Shown here: positions 7,992-14,830 of the stretch, in pieces
Position numbering within the stretch: the stretch's first letter is position 1
How the letters are laid out: each line of letters opens with the position of its first letter
NCBI GenBank assembly: GCA_934309345.1
Contig: CAKRDD010000005.1
Location: 62,001 to 126,000 of the forward strand
Reading direction: 5' to 3'
Length of the DNA: 64,000 nt
From: an uncultured Mediterraneibacter sp.
GTDB lineage: Bacteria > Bacillota > Clostridia > Lachnospirales > Lachnospiraceae
Position numbers and translations under genes: made by a program
Notes under the pieces: model-generated
Seen by the model: the letters and a program-made list of their open reading frames with translations, nothing else
Database searches by the model: none
Told to the model about the DNA's origin: nothing

Positions 7992-8104
7992 TTATATTTC
8001 AGAACTACTTTTTACAATAAAATCCGCCCACCGTATAAAATTTCCATAGGATTCTAATTCTTTTCTTACTGAATAATTATTTGACGCATACTCCAGCTTT
8101 TCAT
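7992..8104 (-). pseudogene. Small 37-codon gene broken in an A-run at its start
   Basis: A GGAGGAG site, itself the last codons of the kinase gene, sits 2 nt before an ATG that overlaps the kinase TGA. From this ATG the frame stops after 12 codons. With one extra A in the AAAA run right after the ATG it would instead read MKKLEYASNNYSVRKELESY followed by GNFIRWADFIVKSSSEI to the stop at 7992. This is either a decayed gene, a slippage site or a base error in the sequence. The product resembles the remnant at 5967-6128. Confidence 0.35.
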
Positions 8105-9000
8105 TTCTCCTCCAAAAGGCTTTCCGGCTCTGCTTTAATTCTCTGCCATATTATTTTCTCCTCCGGCGTCAGCTGTTCGTTTATAACAATTGGTAACGGA
8201 AGCTCTGTATGTACTTTCCAAAACAATGTATCCTTTAGAGAACAATTTCCACAGGTTCTTGGCCCCAATAGTCCAAATTCTCCAAAATGTGGCGGGTAGT
8301 CCCATCCCGCATCCAAAGCCTCCTTTGCAGTGATGAACTCTTTTTTTCCACACACTTCACAATAATGCCAAAATGGTCTGGTGTTCATGCTCTCTATGAA
8401 CTGACGGTGTTTATGTTCTCTTTCATCTTCCCTACGAATCCATGTATCTTCTTCCGTCAGTTCCTGTCTTGCCTGTTTCACAATTTCTGGCCTTATATCA
8501 TCCATCCGAAGTATGATTTCATCATCGACCACCTCAAAGATTGCATCAAATCCCTCCGCAGGATTCGGAAATTCCATCTGTTTCTTTTGATTTTCGTATG
8601 TTTCTATGTTTTCTATATCCTCTCGTTTCTTGCTGTTCTCAATCCAACGTTCATTACTCGGATGCATCACATATACTTCTATTTTCACATCCATTTTCTT
8701 ACGTATTTCGTCAATATAAGCTATCCGCCGCTTTGCTTTAAAGAAGGTCTGTTCAGCTATTACATCATTACCTTGCTTCAGTTCATTTATAATGTCATGA
8801 AGATGCTTCTCATTCGCTTTTTTAAGACAACGAAACTGTTCTTCAAATGTAATCAGTTCCTTATTCCCATGTTCATCGTAAACCTTTTGCTGATAATCAT
8901 AAATATTAAGAACAACAGCCTTTTCGCTAGCCAAATGATGTTCTATAAAATAAGTTTTCCCCGCTGCATTTGCACCAATCACAAAGGTTACTTTCTGCAT
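8101..9000 (-). CDS. P-loop kinase (polynucleotide-kinase/zeta-like) with C-terminal zinc ribbon
   Basis: This 299-aa protein starts with a Walker A motif GANAAGKT (9-16), as in AAA_33, zeta-toxin and T4-type polynucleotide kinases. A lid-like region follows at about 85-125 (EQTFFKAKRR, then MHPSNERWI). After a charged linker, the C-terminal part has two Cys pairs, C214/C217 (CEVC) and C250/C253 (CGNC), flanking AGWDYPP and GPRTC. That is a zinc ribbon suited to nucleic-acid binding. The start has AAGGAG 7 nt upstream. In this RNA-repair setting the simplest guess is phosphorylation of RNA ends; a toxin-like kinase remains possible. Confidence 0.72.
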   Translation of the reverse strand: MQKVTFVIGANAAGKTYFIEHHLASEKAVVLNIYDYQQKVYDEHGNKELITFEEQFRCLKKANEKHLHDIINELKQGNDVIAEQTFFKAKRRIAYIDEIRKKMDVKIEVYVMHPSNERWIENSKKREDIENIETYENQKKQMEFPNPAEGFDAIFEVVDDEIILRMDDIRPEIVKQARQELTEEDTWIRREDEREHKHRQFIESMNTRPFWHYCEVCGKKEFITAKEALDAGWDYPPHFGEFGLLGPRTCGNCSLKDTLFWKVHTELPLPIVINEQLTPEEKIIWQRIKAEPESLLEEK

Positions 9001-9052
9001 ATTCCGCTCCTTTTCTCCACTGTTCTAAACTACTAATCTAGCTCCTTTCGTT

Positions 9053-9676
9053 CTACTTCTCTACCTCTGTCGATCCAGAATCTACTTCTTCACATTTCAC
9101 ATTTTCTATATCTGTCCTCCCTGTATCCGACAAAACAATCACCATTCTCTTATTCATGTAAGAATCATAATCTCTTTTTTCCAAAGCCTTTATAATATCC
9201 TTATCGTTTTCGTCAAAATTGTCCTCCATACCTATACCGAAAACAAATTTATCATCATACTCATCAGGAATCTCTCTTTTCCATTCATATAACTTGTACG
9301 ACCAGTCTTCTCTGTTAACAACAGCAAAATTACGGCCTATCTGTAAGTATGGTTTGATATCTTTGAACAAAAGAACCTCTTCTGCTTTTCTTTCTATATC
9401 ACGTGGAGTTTCGCAAAGAACAATCTCAATTGCAGGCTCCAAAGTGACATCCTTTATTGAAATGGTTGTGTCATCTGCATTTCTTGGAAAAGTATATATA
9501 TCCTTAGAAAATTCGACATCGACCATTCCTATTCCATATACATATAAATCCTTATATTTTTCAGCCGGAATATCCGAAATCATCAAATAATCGTGATAAC
9601 ATCCATCTTCAAAACATATTGATAATCTAGTGTTTCTTGCCAAATATTGTCTGATTTCCTTGAACTGAATTGCCAT
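9053..9676 (-). CDS. Hypothetical 207-aa protein made of two related repeats
   Basis: This is an unrecognised protein with an internal duplication. About residues 3-55 (FKEIRQYLARN to VYGIGMVDVEF) resemble about 101-153 (FKDIKPYLQIG to VFGIGMEDNFD). Each repeat carries FK-I-YL, a tyrosine-rich strand and the phrase [YF]-V-[YF]-GIGM. AAGGAG lies 9 nt before the ATG used (MAIQFKEI). The 5' end overlaps the upstream 367-aa gene by about 50 bp, so the two are translated from one message. The repeats may each form a small binding module, but the partner is unknown. Confidence 0.6.
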   Translation of the reverse strand: MAIQFKEIRQYLARNTRLSICFEDGCYHDYLMISDIPAEKYKDLYVYGIGMVDVEFSKDIYTFPRNADDTTISIKDVTLEPAIEIVLCETPRDIERKAEEVLLFKDIKPYLQIGRNFAVVNREDWSYKLYEWKREIPDEYDDKFVFGIGMEDNFDENDKDIIKALEKRDYDSYMNKRMVIVLSDTGRTDIENVKCEEVDSGSTEVEK

Positions 9677-10730
9677 AATCATCTTCTCCTTTATTTCTTA
9701 TCTCTGCTCTATTTTTGCACAATTCTGCATTGGTCATAGGTCTGTGATGTGCTTGTACAAATTCCGCTGCTCGTTTTATCCCTTTCGCCATTTGAATTTC
9801 CTGATCTGAGTATTCACCATAATCTTTCACGATGTCTACGTGTTCCGGGTCTTTCAAAATCTCAACCAACACGCTTTCGAAGCCATGAACATGATCCATC
9901 TCACCATTATGCATGAAATGATAGATTAAACCTGTTCCTGAAAACTCGGATGCAATATAATTAATATCTCCACTTTCAAATCCGTATCCTGTCTGCACAC
10001 ACCAAATACCGGATGCATCATCTTGAACCGGAACATATTTACCAAGATATTTCTGTTCTAATAAGTCATCTGAACCACCTGCATATTCAGGCTTATTTTC
10101 AGCATCACTCTTAATATTCTTTTTACTGTAAAGATTCGTTAGATAGTTAAGATACGCCATTCTTTCATCTTTTTCATTCAATGTCATACGCTCAATATAT
10201 ATTGGATTGATGTGTTCATGTTCAAACTCTCCCTGATAAGCTACTCCATCAAATTTAATATCTACACAAATCTGAACATCTGAATAATCTCCTCTTAGAT
10301 TTTTATAAAACTCATAATCCTTACCAAAATAACTGAGGATGATTCCTACTTTTTCACAAAACTCAGTTGTATTCCAGCCACCATAGAGACTTCTTACAAT
10401 GTCACCATTTCTGAAATCATGCGGAATAAATACAAAATCAAAAAGTGATTCATTATAAGGCAATGCTCCTAATGCAGTATTACACTTTCTGTAATACTTC
10501 TTATCCTTTTTTATCTGAACTAACGCCTTTGATATTCTGTCTTTCAATATGTCATCAGATATTTTTTCCTTAAAACTATTTAACCACTTTACTTTTTTCT
10601 CGTAAGAAATCATAATGTGATTTGCAACAATCGTAGCTTTCTCCAAGTCCGTAAATTCATGATGAATGCTATGCAAGTAAGCTCTTGTATCTTTTGATGG
10701 AATAAATTCATCAATAAAATTCTTTTCCAT
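9627..10730 (-). CDS. Hypothetical 367-aa protein
   Basis: I do not recognise this protein. The start MEKNFIDEF has GGAGGG 5 nt upstream; a TTG four codons earlier overlaps that site and is unlikely. Features include an N-terminal helical part with many lysines (KISDDILKDRISKALVQIKK), a conserved-looking core (FDFVFIPHDFRNGDIVRSLY), and a C-terminal His-rich run (FMHNGEMDHVHGFES, about 270-285). There is no membrane segment. The last ~17 codons overlap the next gene. Confidence 0.55.
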   Translation of the reverse strand: MEKNFIDEFIPSKDTRAYLHSIHHEFTDLEKATIVANHIMISYEKKVKWLNSFKEKISDDILKDRISKALVQIKKDKKYYRKCNTALGALPYNESLFDFVFIPHDFRNGDIVRSLYGGWNTTEFCEKVGIILSYFGKDYEFYKNLRGDYSDVQICVDIKFDGVAYQGEFEHEHINPIYIERMTLNEKDERMAYLNYLTNLYSKKNIKSDAENKPEYAGGSDDLLEQKYLGKYVPVQDDASGIWCVQTGYGFESGDINYIASEFSGTGLIYHFMHNGEMDHVHGFESVLVEILKDPEHVDIVKDYGEYSDQEIQMAKGIKRAAEFVQAHHRPMTNAELCKNRAEIRNKGEDDYGNSVQGNQTIFGKKH

Positions 10731-10854
10731 TTTGCCCTCCAAAATATTAGTAAACCTATTTCACTTAAAGATGCTCTTTAAAATCAGCATGAAACATATA
10801 GCAGGAAGCAATTTAAATGGACCAAATGTGTCATAGTCCTTCCAACTCTTATCT

Positions 10855-11610
10855 CTACTTCATTAGTTCTCGCAAAAACAATTGATTCAACTCACTCCAA
10901 TTTGGTGTATAACTATCATCCAGTAATCTCACTGCACTTTTTATTCTCGGAATACTTTCATCAAGGTATTCATTTATTTCCGTAATTCTTTTAATCAACT
11001 TTATTTCTGGCGAGTTCATTTTTAATTCCAGCAATTGATTCACTACATCGATTAATTCTACTGGCAACTCTGTTTTTAGCAATTCTGAAAACAACATGGG
11101 TGGAGGCGTACCCCGATCTAAAATCCATTGGCATGCCAGTACCGGGCGCAAAGCGTAGAAATATTTTTTTGCTTTGACGAGATCACCTTTCAAATATTCC
11201 CGATAGTTTTCTTCAGCCATACTAACATAATGATACAACGTCTTCTTTGGTGAAAAATAATGCATCATCAAATCACGAAACTTGTCGGAAAATTCTGTTT
11301 TCTTATAAACAATTGGTGAAGAAAACCACTCAAATAATGTTGGGTTTGACTTATGCAGTAATCTTAATGTCTTTTGCAAATCCCATCCGTTGATGTCCAA
11401 AACATCATCAATTGGTAGTTCAATCACATCTCTAATTGCATCCAGTCGCAGATAGTCCTCTAGGCTTCTGATATAAACAAATCGCACATCATAGTCACTG
11501 TCTGGAGATGCAAATCCCCAAGCGCGGCTTCCCGATTCAACAGCCAAAAGTATTTTTATATTTTCCGCATCTTCAATTCTACGAAGCTGCTCCTTTATCT
11601 TTTTTCTCAT
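10855..11610 (-). CDS. RlaP-type RNA-repair nucleotidyltransferase (Pol-beta fold)
   Basis: This 251-aa protein carries the nucleotidyltransferase signature SGSRAWGFASPDSDYDVRFV (26-45): the GS pair and the D-S-D-Y-D metal ligands, with a further Asp in the IDDVLDINGWD stretch. The remainder is helical and matches the length of COG3541/RlaP proteins. RlaP proteins are known mainly from loci with RtcB and other RNA-repair genes and are thought to add nucleotides to damaged RNA ends. A clean GAGGTGA precedes the ATG by 6 nt. The start overlaps the 3' end of the receiver-like gene by 32 bp, so the two are probably coupled. Confidence 0.85.
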   Translation of the reverse strand: MRKKIKEQLRRIEDAENIKILLAVESGSRAWGFASPDSDYDVRFVYIRSLEDYLRLDAIRDVIELPIDDVLDINGWDLQKTLRLLHKSNPTLFEWFSSPIVYKKTEFSDKFRDLMMHYFSPKKTLYHYVSMAEENYREYLKGDLVKAKKYFYALRPVLACQWILDRGTPPPMLFSELLKTELPVELIDVVNQLLELKMNSPEIKLIKRITEINEYLDESIPRIKSAVRLLDDSYTPNWSELNQLFLRELMK

Positions 11611-12037
11611 TTATGTCACCTCTTTTCCATGGCTCTTTTTTATCCAATGCTTTGAAGTTGTTCATACTGTACAATAAAGCTTTTAATTCATTCTCCCAAT
11701 CATTCAAATCACTAAACCAAACACTACCATATGCCTTAGGATTTTTCACATTATGCGTTGAACAAATTATCACAGGCAGGTTATTATAGTTCTGATTAAC
11801 TGCATCAATAAAGAGATTACCTGCTTCCCAATCTGCTCTAGTACCTGGTGATAAAGAATAATGCATATCCGTTATCGCTAAATCATATGGAGTACCATTC
11901 TCTATCGAAAAATCTATTTTTTCTATTCCACTAGCCATATCAGTGACCCAATCAACTTGAGCCATTTTTCCTATAACTCTGGAAATAGCTATATGCTTCA
12001 TCACGCTATCTTCTAAATGAATTATTTTCAATTTCAT
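11579..12037 (-). CDS. Stand-alone receiver-like (CheY-fold) protein
   Basis: This 152-aa protein follows the receiver-domain pattern: an acidic pair at the end of strand 1 (HLED, residues 9-10), a central phospho-acceptor-like Asp57 (LAITDMHY), the strand-4 Ser/Thr (IICSTH, 93-94) and an aromatic-rich strand 5 (YGSVWFSD). There is no output domain and no histidine kinase in the island. It overlaps the rlaP start by 32 bp. It may act as a small adaptor or sensor; whether it is phosphorylated cannot be told. Confidence 0.6.
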   Translation of the reverse strand: MKLKIIHLEDSVMKHIAISRVIGKMAQVDWVTDMASGIEKIDFSIENGTPYDLAITDMHYSLSPGTRADWEAGNLFIDAVNQNYNNLPVIICSTHNVKNPKAYGSVWFSDLNDWENELKALLYSMNNFKALDKKEPWKRGDINEKKDKGAAS

Positions 12038-12089
12038 TCATACCACCCTTCCAAATCACTGACTTACTTTTACTCCCGCAAATATTCAT
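12006..12089 (-). CDS. Possible 27-aa leader/coupling ORF before the receiver-like gene
   Basis: The stop of the GyrA-tower-like gene is followed at once by GGAGGT and, 4 nt later, an ATG. The frame reads MNICGSKSKSVIWKGGMNEI and stops inside the receiver-like gene in another frame. The strong ribosome site favours real translation, perhaps only to deliver ribosomes to the receiver gene's weaker GGGTGG site. No function can be inferred. Confidence 0.3.
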   Translation of the reverse strand: MNICGSKSKSVIWKGGMNEIENNSFRR

Positions 12090-12098
12090 TTTACCTCC

Positions 12099-12905
12099 TT
12101 AAAGTTCCGGAAAATGCTTTATCCATTCAAAGATTTCTTGCAACTCATTTGCAATTTTCTCTCTTTCATCTACAGAAAATGCTCTTACTCGCATATCAAT
12201 AATTGCCTGCGCCTGATTCTCAGAAAATTTAAACTGCTGCATTATTTGAATCTTTGCATCTATACTATCAAGAGCATGTTCAACAATATAATAGACTTGA
12301 TTTTGATGTTCTTGGGCCCACTTTATGGATTCTAATATTTCAATTCTCTCTTTTGCTTTTTCAAGACGATCAATAATATATTCTGCAAAATCGCCTATTA
12401 TCTTTCTGTCATTTCCAAGTGCTACTCTCCATGGAACTAAACCACTAATTGATTCTTCCTCAATTAGCCCAGATAGAGAATTAATAGCTTCGATAAAACT
12501 ATCATGATTAATAGTACGCTCTTTATTGCAACGCCCCAATGTTTCAATCGAAAATCGATTCCAGTTTTTCCTATAATATGTATAACTATGGGCGCTTCTT
12601 ACCATTGACTCAAAAGCTTCCTTTAAATAGTCATTAGAATCAATAATGCTAAGAATATTGGAAAGAATATCCGAGAAACTTATACTGTTCTGTTCTTCAA
12701 TCCTTCTATTAATTTCAGCTTCATACTCTACTGGAATAACCACTTTTTCTCCGTCTTTCCTTACCGTCCCCTCTTGTACCCAATATTTACAAGAGATTTC
12801 TAATGGTATGTCCTTTACAGTGCCTTCAAAAATAATATTGTCCTCTACCTCGACAATAATAAGTGTATTAGGATGCCAATTCTCAAGAAAATCAAATAAA
12901 TTCAT
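12099..12905 (-). CDS. Unrecognised protein with a GyrA-tower-like C-terminal helical segment
   Basis: This 268-aa protein (MNLFDFLENW start) has AGGTGA about 10 nt upstream. An ATG 15 codons earlier overlaps the stop of the TROVE gene but lacks a site. The N-terminal ~60 residues are strand-rich, and the middle has several Trp/Tyr-rich helices. Near the C-terminus, ALDSIDAKIQIMQQ followed by FKFSENQAQAIIDMRVRAFS and VDEREKIANELQEI matches by eye the gyrase/topo IV subunit A tower region (ALD-ID-VI, F-LSE-QAQAILDMRL, LER-KI-EL). No DNA-cleavage tyrosine or other gyrase part is present. The element may serve as a dimerisation or nucleic-acid clamp. Confidence 0.6.
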   Translation of the reverse strand: MNLFDFLENWHPNTLIIVEVEDNIIFEGTVKDIPLEISCKYWVQEGTVRKDGEKVVIPVEYEAEINRRIEEQNSISFSDILSNILSIIDSNDYLKEAFESMVRSAHSYTYYRKNWNRFSIETLGRCNKERTINHDSFIEAINSLSGLIEEESISGLVPWRVALGNDRKIIGDFAEYIIDRLEKAKERIEILESIKWAQEHQNQVYYIVEHALDSIDAKIQIMQQFKFSENQAQAIIDMRVRAFSVDEREKIANELQEIFEWIKHFPEL

Positions 12906-12940
12906 ACAATAAATTTCACCTATCTTCACAATAATCTCTC

Positions 12941-14494
12941 CTAAGCACATAGAATATTTTCAATAGCATCATATCTTTCAGAATTTATCTGCTTTAATAA
13001 ACACTTGTATGGATCTAATTCATTAGAAAGAACCATATTATATACAGCAGGATTAAATCCACTAACCAATGCAACACCAGCTTCATTTTCCTGCAGCATA
13101 ATCGTGTTTGTTCTTGAGCATACATTCCAAAAGATCAGTCTTGGTAAAGTATATCCATAAGCCTGATATTCAGCTGCAATTGACTCCAATAAGGTTTTTG
13201 TAGAAGAATCATCTTGATTATAAGAACCCCATCGAGAATATGTGCCCATCATTGAGTCAAACTCCATATCTGAGACAATCAAAATATTTTTTGGCAGTTC
13301 ACTCTGATTTAATTTGTTCTCAACTGCTGTATTCAAAATCAAATCAAATACCGCCTTTAGATCGGTGTTGCTACAATCACTATGGGCTTCACATATTTCT
13401 AACTTATCACGCAGACATGTTGCGTTTGACATATCTATCATTGCAGGTCTACTACTAAAAGTAATAAACTTGTTATAAAAATGACCTGTAAGATGCTCCG
13501 AAAAATAAATAGCTAAAGCTGTAGAAACTTCTAATGCAGTAACGTTTGTATTTCCAACCGTAGTATCCATTGAACCAGACCCATCTCTTACAACTAGTGT
13601 TGAATTGTCTCCTTCTATGAAATTAGGTAATGAGTTCCAAAGACCTTCGAGAGTATCATCAAAATTACCTAATTCACATCTCCTCTTGCTACTTGCCTGA
13701 TAATATTTATGTACAATATCACTTGGAAACAATGTACTAGCATTAATTGTTACATCACCTCTCGAAAGCTTAGATAAAAAGGCACGTCTACGCTCCTCAT
13801 CATTTCTCAGAAAAGCATTTCCATATAAGAGATTTGCCCTAGAAGGAAGATTGCTATAATTGATGTCCTCCCACTCCCCTGCACTCATCTTTACTTCAAC
13901 AACATTTAGATATGCTCTTAAAGTTGATAACGTCTTTCGATACTCACTTTCCTTTAATCCGAGCATGTTGCATACAATCTTGGCATACTGCTTTGTCTTG
14001 CTTGAACTTGCGTTACACGAAGGCAACCATTTTGCAAGTAAAGAAATTTCCCTTCCTTGCTCCATATTGCAAATATCAATTTCAAGCTGCTTCTTAATCT
14101 GAACCGACACTACTTCACTCGCCTTTGAATCAAGTAAACACATCCAGTCATCATATCTTCCATATTCCGGAATCAATTCAACAAGTGCCCTTACATTGTC
14201 AAAATGATTTTCAACGAGCCACTTAAAGCAGATTCTAAATGCTCTTCGTTCACCCATTCCATTTCCTCTGATATCCCTTAAATAAAATAACCACTTTACA
14301 GCTAAAAGTGGATTTTCATAGTATGCCTTGGTGTAAGCCTTGCAGATTTCGTTTTCATCCCAGTTACGCATACTGGAAACTGCAAAGTTCAAATCTAAAA
14401 GTTCTTTCCCAGAGGTTCTATATCCGACTGCGCCGTTTTCAGTACATTGCGTTTCACTATTTAACTTTTTTTCTAATTCATTCATAAATGCCAT
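12941..14494 (-). CDS. Ro60-like TROVE/vWA protein (DUF2828-like)
   Basis: This 517-aa protein begins MAFMNELEKK, with GGAGGT 7-8 nt upstream. The longer open frame runs back through the two tRNA-like RNAs and is not coding. The N-terminal helical-repeat region carries YLRDIRGNGMGERRAFRI (71-88) and LIPEYGRYDDW (108-117), as in TROVE/DUF2828 proteins. The C-terminal part is a von Willebrand A domain with an intact metal site DGSGSM (304-309). Ro60 proteins form rings that bind misfolded RNAs and Y RNAs; bacterial homologues lie next to RNA-repair genes and Y-like RNAs. Here two tRNA-like RNAs occupy its leader, which suggests they are its RNA partners (inference). Confidence 0.8.
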   Translation of the reverse strand: MAFMNELEKKLNSETQCTENGAVGYRTSGKELLDLNFAVSSMRNWDENEICKAYTKAYYENPLLAVKWLFYLRDIRGNGMGERRAFRICFKWLVENHFDNVRALVELIPEYGRYDDWMCLLDSKASEVVSVQIKKQLEIDICNMEQGREISLLAKWLPSCNASSSKTKQYAKIVCNMLGLKESEYRKTLSTLRAYLNVVEVKMSAGEWEDINYSNLPSRANLLYGNAFLRNDEERRRAFLSKLSRGDVTINASTLFPSDIVHKYYQASSKRRCELGNFDDTLEGLWNSLPNFIEGDNSTLVVRDGSGSMDTTVGNTNVTALEVSTALAIYFSEHLTGHFYNKFITFSSRPAMIDMSNATCLRDKLEICEAHSDCSNTDLKAVFDLILNTAVENKLNQSELPKNILIVSDMEFDSMMGTYSRWGSYNQDDSSTKTLLESIAAEYQAYGYTLPRLIFWNVCSRTNTIMLQENEAGVALVSGFNPAVYNMVLSNELDPYKCLLKQINSERYDAIENILCA

Positions 14495-14522
14495 TTTCTT
14501 TACCTCCAGATTATTTAATAAT

Positions 14523-14635
14523 GCCGACTGCTGGAATCGAACCAGCAACATTAGGACCACTCTGCAAATATAGCTGTATGAACCTTTTACAAGATTCAAT
14601 ATTTTCCTGCGCTCCACCATTGAGCTAAGTCGGCA
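14523..14635 (-). ncRNA. tRNA-like RNA B with expanded anticodon arm
   Basis: This 113-nt RNA-like element has a perfect 7-bp acceptor stem (GCCGACT/AGTCGGC), UA at positions 8-9, a D arm (GCTC/GAGC) and a T arm (GCTGG-TTCGATT-CCAGC). The anticodon arm is replaced by about 60 nt. AGGA/TCCT closes an inner AAATAT/ATATTT stem and an 8-bp hairpin TGAATCTT-GTAA-AAGGTTCA with one U-G pair and a GNRA loop. No normal U33 anticodon loop can be restored. It ends without an encoded CCA, 29 nt before the TROVE start codon and 3 nt after tRNA-like RNA A. Confidence 0.75.
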
Positions 14636-14638
14636 AGT

Positions 14639-14750
14639 GGAGAGGATGGGAATCGAACCCACGACAAACGGATTACCAATCAATAGATTATTGCTGTTTG
14701 AGCCTTTATCAAGACTACTTACGTTGCTCTACCACCTGAGCTACCTCTCC
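14639..14750 (-). ncRNA. tRNA-like RNA A: tRNA-Thr(GGU)-like with a 40-nt insert in the anticodon stem
   Basis: This 112-nt element has an acceptor stem GGAGAGG/CCTCTCC, a D arm GCTC-AGGTGGTA-GAGC, and a T arm GTGGG-TTCGATT-CCCAT. Removing 40 nt after the third base of the anticodon stem leaves ACGGA-TTGGTAA-TCCGT, a perfect 5-bp arm with a threonine GGU anticodon. The insert carries AGTCTT-GATA-AAGGCT, matching the hairpin of RNA B with a compensatory pair change, followed by the same CA-ACAGC tract. No CCA is encoded. It starts about 10 nt downstream of the expected transcription start. Confidence 0.75.
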
Positions 14751-14766
14751 TCGTTTGTATGTTTTA

Positions 14767-14810
14767 ATTATATGCTCGCATCTTTTCTTTATCTTGAAAA
14801 AAAAGATGCG
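14767..14810 (-). promoter_or_regulatory. Promoter with long dyad upstream of the tRNA-like RNAs
   Basis: On the minus strand a TATAAT (14772-14767) would place transcription start about 10 nt before tRNA-like RNA A. Just upstream lies a 10-bp inverted repeat CGCATCTTTT/AAAAGATGCG (14810-14801 and 14786-14777). No TTGACA-like -35 box is visible, so the dyad may bind an activator or repressor. The upstream arm (GTTCGCAtC plus a T-run) also occurs in the rtcB leader. Confidence 0.5.
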
Positions 14811-14830
14811 AACTCTACTTTTCTCTATAT

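Noticed and set aside
10820..10832. Third copy of the GACAAA-N-TTTGTC operator (GACCAAATGTGTC).
   Set aside because: Two mismatches break the palindrome, and there is no TATAAT at the 10-nt spacing found at the two good sites.
14495..14683. The TROVE reading frame stays open for 63 more codons upstream, through both tRNA-like RNAs.
   Set aside because: The extension lacks a ribosome site and its residues are translated tRNA arms; GGAGGT sits at the right distance from the internal ATG at 14494.
14639..14750. Group I intron in a tRNA gene.
   Set aside because: The insert is only 40 nt and lies in the stem; it has none of the conserved pairings of a self-splicing intron.
14523..14750. Ordinary tRNA genes or canonical bacterial Y RNAs.
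   Set aside because: The anticodon arms are not functional as read, and known Y RNAs do not carry a full 7-bp acceptor stem.
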